Shown: positions 47,310 through 56,343 of the stretch, piece by piece
How the letters are laid out: each line of letters begins with the position of its first letter
How positions within the stretch are numbered: position 1 is the first letter of the stretch
Assembly (NCBI RefSeq): GCF_003002895.1
Contig: NZ_PVTI01000008.1
Coordinates: 59,817 to 123,816, forward strand
Source of the DNA: Knoellia remsis
GTDB lineage: Bacteria; Actinomycetota; Actinomycetes; Actinomycetales; Dermatophilaceae
DNA length: 64,000 nt
Direction of reading: 5' to 3'
Position numbers and translations under genes: made by a program
Notes under the pieces: generated by a model
Database searches by the model: none
What the model was told of the DNA's origin: nothing
The model's input: only the letters and a program-made list of their open reading frames with translations

Positions 47310-48598
47310 GGCGTCGCCTCCTGCGTGGAGCGGGTGGTGGGGGAGGTGGCCGGCGCGACGGGCGCAGCGGGCTCCTCGGAGTCCACCCGGCTGCGCGCTG
47401 CGACGATGAGGAGGAAGAGGCAGGACACGGCGGCGACTCCCGCGAAGACGAGGAAGTTTTCGTCGACCCCGAGACCCATCGCGAGCAGCCACCCGCCCAC
47501 CTGCGGCGCGACGACGGCGCCGATCCGGCCCACTCCGAGGGCGAAGCCGAGCGCCGACCCGCGCACGGCGGCAGGGAAGCGGTCCGCGATGGCGGCGAGG
47601 GTGAGGCACTGCGTGCCGTGGGTGCCGATCCCCGCGAGGACGAGGACGGCATACGTGCCGAGCTGCCCGGGCCGGGTGAGCATGAGCAGCAGCGCACCGG
47701 CGGCCACTGCCGCCGCGACGGCGGCGACCCGCGCGGGACCGAAGCGCACCCCGGCATACGCCGTGAGGAGCGAGCCGAGGACGGCGCCGACGTTGAGCGC
47801 GACGAGGAACGTCAGCGCCGAGCCGAGGGCGAACCCACTCTGCCGCATGAGCTGGGGGAGCCACGTGCCGAGGCCGTACCAGGTGAACAGCGTGGTGGCC
47901 GTCGCGAGCGCGAAGAGGATGCTCGGCACGAGGTAGCTGCCGGTGAGAACCGTTGTGGCGCGGGCCTTCTCGACGCGGCCGTCGGCTCCGGCCGCCTGGG
48001 CCTCGAGCCACGCGGGCGACTCCGGCAGCCGCATCCAGGCGACGGGAACGACGACGACGAGGGCGACGAGCGCGATGGCGAACATCGCGCGCCAGCCGAC
48101 GTTCGGGATGACGCCGATGCCGACGAGCGCGGCGATGGTGCCGCCGATCGGCACACCCGACATCATCAGCGTCGACGCGAGTGATCGGGTCCGCGGCGTC
48201 GCGAACTCGGCGACGAGCGCGTTGGCCGACGGGACGAGCCCGCCGAGCCCGAGACCGGCAAGGAAACGGAACGTCCCGAACTGTCCGGGGTTCTGGGCGA
48301 CCGCGCACAGCGCGGTGAGCAGCGAGAACCAGATCGTGCAGCCGAGGATGGTGCGGCGGCGACCGACCCGGTCGGCGAGTGCGCCGGCGCCGAGGGCGCC
48401 GAAGAGCATGCCGAGGAACGCGAGGGAGCCGAGGGTGCCGGCGCCGGCCTTGGTGAGGTTCCAGCCGGGTTCGGTGAGCAGGGACGGCACGACCGTCCCG
48501 TAGACGATGAGGTCGTAGCCGTCGAAGTCGACGAGCAGCCAGCACAACGCGGTGACGAGCACCGCGGCGCTGCGGCGGGGGGAGTCGGTGTGAGGCAT
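47306..48598 (-). CDS. MFS aromatic acid:H+ symporter (AAHS type)
   Basis: 430 residues, twelve membrane spans. Typical aromatic acid symporter motifs: LCWLLVDFDGYDLIVYGTVVPSLL with the conserved DGYD in helix 1, and GALGAGALADRVGRRRTIL in the loop between helices 2 and 3. It heads the gentisate operon, so it probably imports gentisate or a precursor such as 3-hydroxybenzoate. Divergent from the IclR regulator with a palindrome in between. Coupled by a 4-bp overlap to the dioxygenase gene. Confidence 0.9.
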   Translation of the reverse strand: MPHTDSPRRSAAVLVTALCWLLVDFDGYDLIVYGTVVPSLLTEPGWNLTKAGAGTLGSLAFLGMLFGALGAGALADRVGRRRTILGCTIWFSLLTALCAVAQNPGQFGTFRFLAGLGLGGLVPSANALVAEFATPRTRSLASTLMMSGVPIGGTIAALVGIGVIPNVGWRAMFAIALVALVVVVPVAWMRLPESPAWLEAQAAGADGRVEKARATTVLTGSYLVPSILFALATATTLFTWYGLGTWLPQLMRQSGFALGSALTFLVALNVGAVLGSLLTAYAGVRFGPARVAAVAAAVAAGALLLMLTRPGQLGTYAVLVLAGIGTHGTQCLTLAAIADRFPAAVRGSALGFALGVGRIGAVVAPQVGGWLLAMGLGVDENFLVFAGVAAVSCLFLLIVAARSRVDSEEPAAPVAPATSPTTRSTQEATP

Positions 48599-48692
48599 GC
48601 GCCAGAGGGTGCCACCCTTCCCGGTCTGCGGGATAGCATGTTCTGGTCAGCAGAACTTTGCTCCCGGTGGGGCGAGAAGGCGAGGCGGCATC
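48599..48692. promoter_or_regulatory. Divergent control region with IclR-type palindrome
   Basis: GTTCTG (48640-48645) and CAGAAC (48651-48656) form a perfect inverted repeat with a 5-nt spacer. The adjacent TAGCAT (48633-48638, plus) and its overlapping opposite-strand counterpart ATGCTA/TGCTAT could serve as divergent -10 boxes, so one site can control both the gentisate operon and the regulator. Confidence 0.65.
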
Positions 48693-49433
48693 GTGCGCAA
48701 CAGGCCGGCATACACGGTCGAGTCGGTCGACCACGCCCTCCAGCTCGCGATGCTCCTCCGCCAGGAGGGCACGGTCCGCGTCACCGATGCCGCCGCGGCG
48801 CTCGGGGTCTCACGCTCGACCGCCCACCGGCTGCTCCAGACCCTCGCCTACCGCGACTTCGCCGAGCAGGCGCCGGACCGGTCGTACCGACCCGGGTCGC
48901 TCCTCGCGACCGGTGAGCACACGAGTCATCCGTATGCCGCGCTGCGCCGCGTCGCGCGACCTCACCTTCACGAGCTGGCCACTGCCACAGGCGAATCCGC
49001 GAACGTCCAGGTCCTCGGCGGCGAGAACGCGCACGTCGTCGTCTATGTCGAGGGGGCGGCGTGGCCCTCGGTCGGGGACCGGTTCACCCGCGAGTGGCCG
49101 GCCCGGCTCACCTCCGGCGGTCGGGTACTGCTCGCGCACCTCGGTGCCGCCGAGCTCGACGCGACCCTGCCCGACGTGGACGACCGCCTCCGCGGGGAGC
49201 TCGAGCTCGTGCGACGGCGCGGCTACGCGGTCAACGACCAGCTCACCGAGGAGGGCGTGACGGCCGTCGGCGTGCTCGTGCGTGCGCCGGGGACGATGGC
49301 CCCGCTCGCGGCGATCGCCTTGGCGATGCCGAGTGAGCGCTTCGACGTGCAGCAGCTGCCCGGCTGGGTCGGGTCGCTCACGGCGGCGAGCGCCCTCATC
49401 ACGCGGGACCTCGCCGCCGAACCCGACGGCTGA
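48693..49433 (+). CDS. IclR family transcriptional regulator
   Basis: 246 residues. N-terminal winged helix: SVDHALQLAMLLRQEGTVRVTDAAAALGVSRSTAHRLLQTLAYRDFAEQAPDRSYRPG; C-terminal IclR effector domain: LHELATATGESANVQVLGGENAHVVVYVEG, RFTREWPARLTSGGRVLLAHL, and ELELVRRRGYAVNDQLTEEGVTAVGVLVR. Divergent from the gentisate transporter operon, whose expression it likely controls in response to an aromatic ligand. The start is GTG 48693; the frame is open back to 48597 but that part overlaps the operator. Confidence 0.92.
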   Translation: MRNRPAYTVESVDHALQLAMLLRQEGTVRVTDAAAALGVSRSTAHRLLQTLAYRDFAEQAPDRSYRPGSLLATGEHTSHPYAALRRVARPHLHELATATGESANVQVLGGENAHVVVYVEGAAWPSVGDRFTREWPARLTSGGRVLLAHLGAAELDATLPDVDDRLRGELELVRRRGYAVNDQLTEEGVTAVGVLVRAPGTMAPLAAIALAMPSERFDVQQLPGWVGSLTAASALITRDLAAEPDG

Positions 49434-49445
49434 CCGGTTGAGAAC

Positions 49446-49510
49446 CAGTCGAGAGTAGACAAAAGCAGGAGTCGCGCCAGCGCACTCCTGCTTTTGTCTA
49501 CTCTCGACTG
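49446..49510. terminator. 27-bp perfect inverted repeat between convergent genes
   Basis: Arms 49446-49472 and 49484-49510 match perfectly with an 11-nt apex (49473-49483). The arms contain CAAAAG/CTTTTG and are AT-rich against the genome background. Placed between the IclR and carboxylase stops, so probably a bidirectional terminator. Confidence 0.8.
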
Positions 49511-49525
49511 CGGGGAAGGTGGGGC

Positions 49526-51307
49526 TCAGGCGTCCTTGATCTCGCAGAGGACGGCACCGTTGGTCACGGTCGCGCCGACCTCGGCGGTCAGGCCGCTGAT
49601 GACACCGGCCTTGTGCGCGGTGATCGGCTGCTCCATCTTCATCGCCTCGAGGACGATGACGAGGTCACCCTCGGCGACGGTCGCGCCGTCCTCGACGGCG
49701 ACCTTGACGATCGTGCCCTGCATCGGCGCGGTGAGGGAGTCGCCCGAGGCCGCGGCGCCGGACTTGCCGCCGCCGGAGCGCTTCGGGGCCTTCTTCTTCG
49801 CGGCGGCACCACCGCCGCCACCGCCGAGCGCGAGCCCGGCCGGGAGGACGACCTCGAGCCGGCGACCGCCGACCTCGACGGTGATGCGCTGGCGCTCACC
49901 GGCGTCCTCGGCGTCGTCCGCGGAAGGCGCGCCACCGGCATACGGCTCGATCTGGTTGTCGAACTCGGTCTCTATCCAGCGCGTGTGCACGGTGAAGGCG
50001 TCGTCACCCTCGGGCGCGAAGGCCGGGTCGTCGACGACCGCACGGTGGAACGGCAGGACGGTCGGCATGCCGTCGACCTCGAGCTCGGCGAGCGCGCGGC
50101 GGGACCGCTCGAGCGCCTCCTTGCGAGTGCGGCCGGTGACGATGAGCTTGGCGATCATCGAGTCGAACGCCCCGGCGACGGTGTCGCCCTCGACGATGCC
50201 AGCGTCCCAGCGGACGCCCGGGCCCTGCGGCACGACCATACGCGTCACGGTGCCGGGAGCGGGCATGAAGCCCCGACCGGCGTCCTCGCCGTTGATGCGG
50301 AACTCGAAGGAGTGCGCGTGCGGCGTCGGGTCGTCGAAGCCGAGCTCCTCGCCGTTCGCGATGCGGAACTGCTCGCGGACGAGGTCGATGCCGGTGACCT
50401 CCTCGGTGACCGGGTGCTCGACCTGGAGGCGGGTGTTGACCTCGAGGAAGCTGATCGTGCCGTCCTGCGCGACGAGGTACTCGCACGTGCCGGCGCCGAC
50501 GTAGCCGGCCTCCTTGAGGATCGCCTTGGACGCTCGGACGAGCTCGGCGCGCTGCTCCTCGGTGAGGAACGGCGCGGGGGCCTCCTCGACGAGCTTCTGG
50601 TTGCGGCGCTGCAGCGAGCAGTCGCGCGTCGAGACGACGACGACGTTGCCGTGCTGGTCGGCGAGGCACTGGGTCTCGACGTGACGCGGTTTGTCGAGGA
50701 ACTTCTCGACGAGGCACTCGCCGCGGCCGAACGCCGTGACGGCCTCGCGCACGGCCGAGTCGTAGAGCTCGGGGATCTCCTCGATGGTGCGGGCGACCTT
50801 GAGGCCGCGACCGCCGCCGCCGTAGACCGCCTTGATGGCGATGGGCAGGCCGAACTCCTTGGCCAGCTCGACGACCTCGTCGGCGTCCTTGACCGGATCC
50901 TTCGTGCCGGGGGCGAGGGGCGCGTCGGCCTTGACGGCGATGTGCTTGGCCTTGGCCTTGTCGCCGAGCGCGTCGATGGCCTCGGGACCCGGGCCGATCC
51001 AGGTCAGGCCGGCGTCAATGACCTTCTGCGCGAACTCGGCGTTCTCGGCGAGGAAGCCGTAGCCGGGGTGCACGGCGTCCGCGCCGGCCTCCTTGGCGAC
51101 GTCGATGAGCTTGTCCTGCAGCAGGTAGGAGTCACCCGGGGTCGTGCCACCGAGCGCGTAGGCCTCGTCGGCGACCTTGACGTGCAGGGCGTCGCGGTCC
51201 GGGTCGGCGTAGACGGCGACGGAGCCGATGCCGGAGTCCTTGCACGCGCGAGCGATGCGGACGGCGATCTCGCCCCGGTTGGCGATGAGGACTTTGCTGA
51301 TGGCCAT
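49526..51307 (-). CDS. Acetyl/propionyl-CoA carboxylase alpha chain (biotin carboxylase plus biotin carrier)
   Basis: 593 residues, AccA3-type. Biotin carboxylase domain from residue 1 ([39 protein letters not shown]-grasp [53 protein letters not shown]); an Ala/Gly/Lys-rich linker near residue 490; and a C-terminal biotinyl domain with EAMKM (biotin Lys near residue 557). Carboxylates biotin for acyl-CoA carboxyltransferases, possibly including the one at 57623. TACAGT lies 7 nt before the ATG at 51307. Convergent with the IclR gene. Confidence 0.94.
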   Translation of the reverse strand: MAISKVLIANRGEIAVRIARACKDSGIGSVAVYADPDRDALHVKVADEAYALGGTTPGDSYLLQDKLIDVAKEAGADAVHPGYGFLAENAEFAQKVIDAGLTWIGPGPEAIDALGDKAKAKHIAVKADAPLAPGTKDPVKDADEVVELAKEFGLPIAIKAVYGGGGRGLKVARTIEEIPELYDSAVREAVTAFGRGECLVEKFLDKPRHVETQCLADQHGNVVVVSTRDCSLQRRNQKLVEEAPAPFLTEEQRAELVRASKAILKEAGYVGAGTCEYLVAQDGTISFLEVNTRLQVEHPVTEEVTGIDLVREQFRIANGEELGFDDPTPHAHSFEFRINGEDAGRGFMPAPGTVTRMVVPQGPGVRWDAGIVEGDTVAGAFDSMIAKLIVTGRTRKEALERSRRALAELEVDGMPTVLPFHRAVVDDPAFAPEGDDAFTVHTRWIETEFDNQIEPYAGGAPSADDAEDAGERQRITVEVGGRRLEVVLPAGLALGGGGGGAAAKKKAPKRSGGGKSGAAASGDSLTAPMQGTIVKVAVEDGATVAEGDLVIVLEAMKMEQPITAHKAGVISGLTAEVGATVTNGAVLCEIKDA

Positions 51308-51425
51308 GGACCGGACTGTAGTGGGTGCCCCCACGTCAGGACGAAAGGCCGGGGACGTGACGGTGCCCGCATCCGTCGAGGTGGGGGCTCATGCGGGAGG
51401 CGCGCACCCGGCATACGGTGGGTCC
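51308..51425. promoter_or_regulatory. Divergent promoters carboxylase / aldo-keto reductase
   Basis: TACAGT (minus) lies 7 nt before the carboxylase ATG. TACGGT (plus) lies 6 nt before the reductase ATG at 51426, and this box is formed by a CGGCATAC octamer and the two following bases. The middle of the region shows no other feature. Confidence 0.55.
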
Positions 51426-52262
51426 ATGACCGTCAACGAGATCCCCCTGAAGTCCGTCGACCGGCAGGTCGACATCCCGCAGCTCGGCTTCGGCGTGTGG
51501 CAGGTGCCCGACGACGAGGTGGACGCGGCCGTCGCCAAGGCGCTCGAGGTCGGCTACCGGCACATCGACACCGCCCGGATCTACGGCAACGAGTCCGGCG
51601 TCGGCCGGGCGCTGGCGCAGACTGACGTCCCGCGCGAGGAGATCTTCGTGACGACGAAGGTGTGGCCGGAGGACTTCGGCAGCCAAGAGACCGTCGACGC
51701 GTTCAACGGCTCGATGGACCGCCTCGGCCTCGAGACCCTCGACCTCATGCTGCTGCACTGGCCGTTCCCCGAGCAGGACCGCTACGTCGACGCGTGGAAG
51801 GCGCTCCAAGCGCTGCGCGACGCCGGCCGCGTGCGCGCCATCGGCGTGTGCAACTTCCACCCCGACCACCTGCAGCGGCTCTTCGACGAGACCGGCGAGT
51901 GGCCCTCGATCAACCAGATCGAGCTGCACCCCTACCTGCAGCAGCGCGAGCTCGTCGAGTTCAACGGCGAGCACGGCATCGTCACCGAGGCGTGGAGCCC
52001 GCTCGCGTCCGGCAAGGAGGTCATGGACGACCCGGTGATCGGCGAGATCGCCGAACGGCTCGGTGCCACGCCTGCGCAGGTCATCATCGCGTGGCACCTC
52101 GCCCGCGGGTTCGTCGTCCTGCCGAAGTCGGTGACGCCGTCGCGCATCGAGGAGAACTTCGCCGCCGCCGACGTCCAGCTCACCGAGGCCGACATGGAGG
52201 CCATCGCCGGGCTCGACCGCGGCATGCGCACCGGGCCCGACCCCGACGAGTTCAACGGCTGA
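51426..52262 (+). CDS. Aldo/keto reductase
   Basis: 278 residues, the short 2,5-diketogluconate reductase-like class (AKR5 type). IPQLGFGVWQVPDDEVDAAVAKALEVGYRHIDTARIYGNESGVGRAL includes the catalytic Asp and Tyr; VTTKVWPEDFG has the catalytic Lys; LLHWPFP the His; then IGVCNFHPDHLQRL and NQIELHPYLQQ; LPKSVTPSRIEENFAAADVQL binds NADPH. The substrate is not known. ATG 51426 is supported by TACGGT 6 nt upstream. Convergent with the VWA gene. Confidence 0.92.
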   Translation: MTVNEIPLKSVDRQVDIPQLGFGVWQVPDDEVDAAVAKALEVGYRHIDTARIYGNESGVGRALAQTDVPREEIFVTTKVWPEDFGSQETVDAFNGSMDRLGLETLDLMLLHWPFPEQDRYVDAWKALQALRDAGRVRAIGVCNFHPDHLQRLFDETGEWPSINQIELHPYLQQRELVEFNGEHGIVTEAWSPLASGKEVMDDPVIGEIAERLGATPAQVIIAWHLARGFVVLPKSVTPSRIEENFAAADVQLTEADMEAIAGLDRGMRTGPDPDEFNG

Positions 52263-52285
52263 TCACGGGTCGGGTTTCCCGCCCG

Positions 52286-53746
52286 TCACACGGGCAGCAG
52301 GCGGCTCACGAACTCGCGCAGCTGCGCGACGTTGCGGCACTCGTGCATGTCGACGATCTCGCTGTAGCGCAGGGCGAGTGAGTCGCCGCTGCCCCACATG
52401 CGGTGCGGCTCGGGGTTGAGCCACGACACGTGCCGCGCCCGGCCGGCGATCTCGCGCAGCATGTCGAACTGCGGGTCGGTGTTGTTGGAGCGAGCGTCGC
52501 CGAGGATGAGCACCGCCGTGCGGTGGCCGATGACGTCGAGGTGGTGCTCGACGACGTCGGCGAAGACCGCGCCGTAGTCGCTGTTCCGGTGCCAGCGCGT
52601 CATCCGCGACAGGTCGTCGAAGGCGTGGCTGAGATCGCTGCCCGGCGGCGCGCCGATGACGTCGTCGGTGAGGTCGTCGACCCGGTTGACGAATCCGAGG
52701 ATCCGCACCCGCCGGAACTGTGCGGCGAGCGCCTGCACGAGCAGGATCGTGAACCGCGAGAACCCCGCGACCGACGCCGACAGGTCGCAGAGGATGACGA
52801 GGTCGGGGCGGTGCGGGCTCGCGTGCTGCAGCGCCGGCCGGAGGGGTATGCCGCCCGTGGACATCGAGCGTCGCAGCGTGCGTCGGATGTCGATGGCGCC
52901 GCGCGACGCGCGTCGTCGGCGGGCCGCGAGCCGCGTCGCGAGTTTGCGGGACAGCGGCTGGATGGCGCTGCGCAGCTCGTCGAGCTCCGCAGGCCCGGCG
53001 AGCAGGAAGGAGGTCTGTTCGGCAGGCGCGCGGACGGCATACCGGCTGATTCGGTCAGCACCGCGAGCCTCGGCGTTGCGTCGCCTCGTCTCCGCCTCGA
53101 CCCGGCGGCGGAACGCCGCGACCTCGGTGCGCAGCTCATCGCGGGTGAAGCGGTCGGCGAAGCGCGCGCCGCTCGGTGCGCCGCCGGCGCCGCTGCCCTG
53201 GCCCTCGGAGCCGCCGCTGCCGTCACCGGAGCCGCCGGTTGCGTCCTGCGCGGCGTCCTGCATCCGGGCCAGCGCGGCCGCGATGGCGGTCTCCGGGGCG
53301 AGCGCGTCGAGCGCCTGCTGCGCCGAGAAGGACCCGGTCGTCGCCTGGTTGGCGAGCCGGCCGAGCTCGGCAACGGTGCGGGCGGCGAGCTCGTCGAGGG
53401 CTTGTTCGTCGTGGGCGGCGAGGGCGCGGGAGAGGTCGTCGCGCAGCTCGGCCGCGAGGGTGCGGCGGTCGGCGGCCGTCTCGGGAGGGTCGGTGTCGTG
53501 GGTGCCGAGGCGGGTGCCGACCGCGGCGGGGAACCACACGTCGTAGAGGTCGTCGAAGACCTGGCGCTGCCCGGCCCGGCGCAGGAGCGCGGCGGCGAGA
53601 CCCTCGCGCAGGCGCTCGCGGTCGTCGAGGCCGAGCACGTGTGCCGCGGCTCCGGCGTCGACGACCTCGCTCGTTCCGACGACGACGCCGTGGGTGCGCA
53701 GGGCACGCGCGAACCCGACGAGCCGGGAGTCGAGAGCGGTGGACAC
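52286..53746 (-). CDS. CoxE-like VWA domain protein
   Basis: 486 residues. N-terminal helical part (LVGFARALRTHGVVVGTSEVVDAGAAAHVLG, FDDLYDVWFP) is typical of VWA_CoxE proteins; a Gly/Ser-rich linker lies near residue 200; then the von Willebrand A domain RPDLVILCDLSASVAGFSRFTILLVQALAAQFRRVRILGFVNRVDDLTD with the MIDAS-type DLSAS, and TAVLILGDARSNNTDPQ. Acts with the MoxR-type ATPase encoded 10 bp upstream; such pairs insert or activate metal centres or remodel complexes. The real target is not encoded next to it. Confidence 0.88.
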   Translation of the reverse strand: MSTALDSRLVGFARALRTHGVVVGTSEVVDAGAAAHVLGLDDRERLREGLAAALLRRAGQRQVFDDLYDVWFPAAVGTRLGTHDTDPPETAADRRTLAAELRDDLSRALAAHDEQALDELAARTVAELGRLANQATTGSFSAQQALDALAPETAIAAALARMQDAAQDATGGSGDGSGGSEGQGSGAGGAPSGARFADRFTRDELRTEVAAFRRRVEAETRRRNAEARGADRISRYAVRAPAEQTSFLLAGPAELDELRSAIQPLSRKLATRLAARRRRASRGAIDIRRTLRRSMSTGGIPLRPALQHASPHRPDLVILCDLSASVAGFSRFTILLVQALAAQFRRVRILGFVNRVDDLTDDVIGAPPGSDLSHAFDDLSRMTRWHRNSDYGAVFADVVEHHLDVIGHRTAVLILGDARSNNTDPQFDMLREIAGRARHVSWLNPEPHRMWGSGDSLALRYSEIVDMHECRNVAQLREFVSRLLPV

Positions 53747-53756
53747 GTGGTTTTCG

Positions 53757-54674
53757 TCAGTTCGCTGGCAGGTCGAGGGCGACGGTGGCGCGCTCGATGT
53801 CGTCTTGGTGCTTGAGGAGGACGCCGAGGTTGTCGCGCACGAGCTCGGGGGAGAGGTCGGCGTCCCGGCTGGCGCCGAGGGCGACGAGAGTGCGCGCCCA
53901 GTCGACGGTCTCGGCGACCGACGGCGCCTTGCGCAGCCGCAGCTCGCGCAGCCGCTGGACGAGCCGGACGACGGACGCGGTGAGGGCGTCGTCGAGGCCG
54001 GGGGCCCGCAGGGTGACGATGCGCTGCTCGAGCTCGGCGCTCGGGTAGTCGATGTGCAGGAAGAGGCAGCGGCGGCGCAGCGCCTCGGACAGCTCGCGGG
54101 TGGCGTTCGAGGTGAGGACGACGAACGGGCGGTGCCGCGCGGTGAGGGTGCCGAGCTCGGGGACGGTGACCTGGAAGTCGCCGAGGATCTCGAGGAGCAG
54201 GCCCTCGATCTCGACGTCGGCCTTGTCGAGCTCGTCGACGAGGAGGACGACCGGCTCGTCGCTGCGGATCGCCTGGAGCAGCGGGCGGGGCAGGAGGAAC
54301 TCGTCGCTGAAGATGTTGTCCCGCAACGCATCCCAACCATCGGCGGCCTCCCGCTCGGCGGTGATGCGGAGGAGCTGCTTGGCGTGGTTCCACTCGTAGA
54401 GGGCGCGCGCCTCGTCGACGCCTTCGTAGCACTGGAGCCGGATGAGCCGGGCTCCGGTCGCGGCGGCCACGGCCTTGGCGAGCTCGGTCTTGCCGACGCC
54501 CGCCGGACCCTCGACGAGGAGCGGCTTGCCGAGGGCGTCGGCGAGGAACGTCGTCGTCGCGATGGCGTCCGAGGCGAGGTATCCCGTGTCGGCGAGTCGC
54601 TCGCGGACCTCGTCGATGGAGGCGAACCGGGTCGCGCCCTGGTCGGTGGTTGCCGAAGTGCTCACGTCCGCCAT
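53757..54674 (-). CDS. MoxR/CoxD-like AAA+ ATPase
   Basis: 305 residues. Walker A EGPAGVGKTELAKAVA near residues 55-70, Walker B VVLLVDELDKADVEIEGLLLEILGDFQVTVPELG, sensor region VVLTSNATRELSEALRRRCLFLHIDYP. Belongs to the CoxD/MoxR-type AAA family that pairs with CoxE-like VWA proteins, which follows 10 bp downstream. ATG 54674 is used; an internal GTG three codons later has GAGGAT 7 nt before it and is an alternative leaderless start. Divergent from the PfkB gene. Confidence 0.9.
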   Translation of the reverse strand: MADVSTSATTDQGATRFASIDEVRERLADTGYLASDAIATTTFLADALGKPLLVEGPAGVGKTELAKAVAAATGARLIRLQCYEGVDEARALYEWNHAKQLLRITAEREAADGWDALRDNIFSDEFLLPRPLLQAIRSDEPVVLLVDELDKADVEIEGLLLEILGDFQVTVPELGTLTARHRPFVVLTSNATRELSEALRRRCLFLHIDYPSAELEQRIVTLRAPGLDDALTASVVRLVQRLRELRLRKAPSVAETVDWARTLVALGASRDADLSPELVRDNLGVLLKHQDDIERATVALDLPAN

Positions 54675-54711
54675 CCTCGCAGGCCGGACCACACGGCATA
54701 CGCTGCCGTGC
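54675..54711. promoter_or_regulatory. Divergent promoter MoxR / PfkB with embedded octamer
   Basis: TACGCT lies 7 nt before the PfkB ATG at 54712 and is formed by CGGCATAC plus the next bases, so a copy of the abundant octamer supplies the -10 box. Only 37 bp separate the two genes. Confidence 0.55.
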
Positions 54712-55635
54712 ATGGCTGCGAGGGTGATCCACACCGCACAGGCGCTCGTCGACGTCGTCGTCGAGGTGCCGACCCTGCCGCGGCGCGGTGGCAACGTCAT
54801 GGCGCCGCCGCCGAACGAGTACGCCGGGGGAGCGGTGAACATCCTCCTCGCCGCTGCGCGCCAGGGAGCCGAGTGCGTGCACGCCGGTGCGACGGGGACC
54901 GGCCCGCACGGCGACCTCGTGCGCGCCGCACTGTCCGCCGAGGGCGTCACGCTGTCGAGCCCGGTCGTGCCCGACCTCGACACCGGCATCTGCGTCGTCA
55001 TGCTCGAGCCGTCGGCCGAGCGCACCTTCGTGACGACTCAGGCGGCGGAGCGGCACATCAGCGTCGAGTCGCTCGCGACGTCCGCCCCGGTGGCGGGTGA
55101 CCTCGTCTGCGTGAGCGGCTACTCGCTGACGGGTCGCACGCGAGATCCGTTGCTGCAGTGGCTCGCTGGGCTGCCGGACGGCGTCGAGGTGGTGCTCGAC
55201 CCGGGGGCGATCTTCGCCGAGCTCGACGACGAGGTGCGAGTCCAGATGCTGGCCTGCACGACGGTATGGACCGGCAACGCGGAGGAGAGTGAGGCGCTCA
55301 CAGGGGAGTCCGACATCGCCGTCGCCGTCCAGCGCTGCCTCGAGCACCTGCCCGAGGGGGCCGTCGCCATCGTGCGCGACGGGCCGGAGGGCTGCGCCGT
55401 CCGTGCCGACGGCTCGACGACGGTGCTCGCGGGCTATCCGCAGAAGCCCGTCGACACCAATGGCGCCGGCGACACGCACACCGGCGTGTTGGTCGCGTGC
55501 CGTGCGGCCGGTATGCCGTGGGTCGAGTCCGCGCGCCGTGCCAACGCCGCCGGAGCGATCAAGGTGACCCGGCGCGGCCCCGCCACGGCGCCGACCGCTG
55601 ATGAGATCGACGCGTTCCTCGCGGACCGGGCCTGA
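54712..55635 (+). CDS. PfkB family carbohydrate kinase
   Basis: 307 residues. Ribokinase-like features: N-terminal VHTAQALVDVVVEVPTLPRRGGNVMAPPPNEYAGGAVNILLAAARQGA, the lid strands, FVTTQAAERHISVESL, TVWTGNAEESEALTG, and the C-terminal anion-hole and base motif PVDTNGAGDTHTGVLVAC with the catalytic Asp in GAGDT. The sugar or nucleoside acceptor is unknown. ATG 54712 is supported by TACGCT 7 nt upstream. Convergent with a small membrane gene. Confidence 0.9.
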   Translation: MAARVIHTAQALVDVVVEVPTLPRRGGNVMAPPPNEYAGGAVNILLAAARQGAECVHAGATGTGPHGDLVRAALSAEGVTLSSPVVPDLDTGICVVMLEPSAERTFVTTQAAERHISVESLATSAPVAGDLVCVSGYSLTGRTRDPLLQWLAGLPDGVEVVLDPGAIFAELDDEVRVQMLACTTVWTGNAEESEALTGESDIAVAVQRCLEHLPEGAVAIVRDGPEGCAVRADGSTTVLAGYPQKPVDTNGAGDTHTGVLVACRAAGMPWVESARRANAAGAIKVTRRGPATAPTADEIDAFLADRA

Positions 55636-55638
55636 GTG

Positions 55639-55818
55639 TCAGCTCGGGTGGCCCTCGGCCTCCGCCTGCTCCGCGGCCTCGATGGCGTCCTCGGCGTCGA
55701 CGGCGGCGTTCGCCCGGCGGCGGTCCAGGAGGAACTTGGCCAGCCCGCCGACGACGACGGCTCCCACCGTCCCGGACATGATCCAGCCGAAGGCGGACGG
55801 CTCGTCGGAACGGTCCAT
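55639..55818 (-). CDS. Small single-span membrane protein
   Basis: 59 residues from ATG 55818, or 71 from the ATG at 55854. One span (SAFGWIMSGTVGAVVVGGLAKFLLD) is followed by RRRANAAVDAEDAIEAAEQAEAEG, a charged helix. GAGGAGG lies just upstream of 55818, which decides the start. Not a recognised family; lies downstream of the MerR gene on the same strand. Confidence 0.6.
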   Translation of the reverse strand: MDRSDEPSAFGWIMSGTVGAVVVGGLAKFLLDRRRANAAVDAEDAIEAAEQAEAEGHPS

Positions 55819-55869
55819 GGGGTCCTCCTCATGATCGGTGGCAGGTGCCCCCATCGTGCCGCACGTGTT

Positions 55870-56343
55870 CTACAGCGCGTCGAGGTCGGCGCGGCAGGAC
55901 TGCTCGAACCGGTCGAGCTCGCTCAGCGCCGCCTCGATGTCGCGCCGCCGCTGTTCGAGGTCCTCACGCCGCTCGTCGATCTGGCCCAGCACGTACTCGA
56001 GCTGGCTGCGGCGGCCGCGCGGCGCGTCATACAGGTCGATGATCGTGCGGATCTCCTCGAGCGGGAACCCGAGCCGCTTGCCGCGCAGGATGAGCCCGAG
56101 CCGCGTGCGGTCGCGGCGGTGGTAGATCCGCACCGTGCCACGCCGTTCGGGGGAGATGAGGCCGATGTCCTCGTAGTGGCGCACCGTGCGGTGGGTGATG
56201 CCGAACTCGTCGGCGATCTCGCGGATCGTCCACGTCTGCGGTGGGTCACCCTCGCGGGAGGTCCGGTATGCCGGTCGCGCGCCGGCGGCTGCGCGCGCGC
56301 CGCTGCGACCGCGGTCCGTCTTCGCTGCGCTGCCGGTTGCCAT
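55870..56343 (-). CDS. MerR family regulator, LiuR-like
   Basis: 157 residues. After a basic, Ala-rich N-terminus of 35 residues comes the MerR DNA-binding part WTIREIADEFGITHRTVRHYEDIGLISPERRGTVRIYHRRDRTRLGLILRGKRLGFPLEEIRTIIDLYD, followed by a coiled-coil dimer helix (QLEYVLGQIDERREDLEQRRRDIEAALSEL). The C-terminus lacks obvious cysteine metal ligands apart from one Cys. Divergent from an acyl-CoA dehydrogenase/carboxyltransferase operon, which is the gene context of LiuR regulators of leucine and acyl-CoA breakdown; that identity is inferred. Confidence 0.85.
   Translation of the reverse strand: MATGSAAKTDRGRSGARAAAGARPAYRTSREGDPPQTWTIREIADEFGITHRTVRHYEDIGLISPERRGTVRIYHRRDRTRLGLILRGKRLGFPLEEIRTIIDLYDAPRGRRSQLEYVLGQIDERREDLEQRRRDIEAALSELDRFEQSCRADLDAL

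Noticed and set aside
47310..48734. Extension of the gentisate dioxygenase frame upstream
   Set aside because: Overlaps the transporter in another frame; dioxygenase N-terminus begins at 47309.
52600..55479. 959-codon minus-strand open frame
   Set aside because: It lies antisense to the PfkB gene and out of frame over the MoxR/VWA genes; the product is Arg/Pro/Ala-rich with no domain. High GC keeps shadow frames open.
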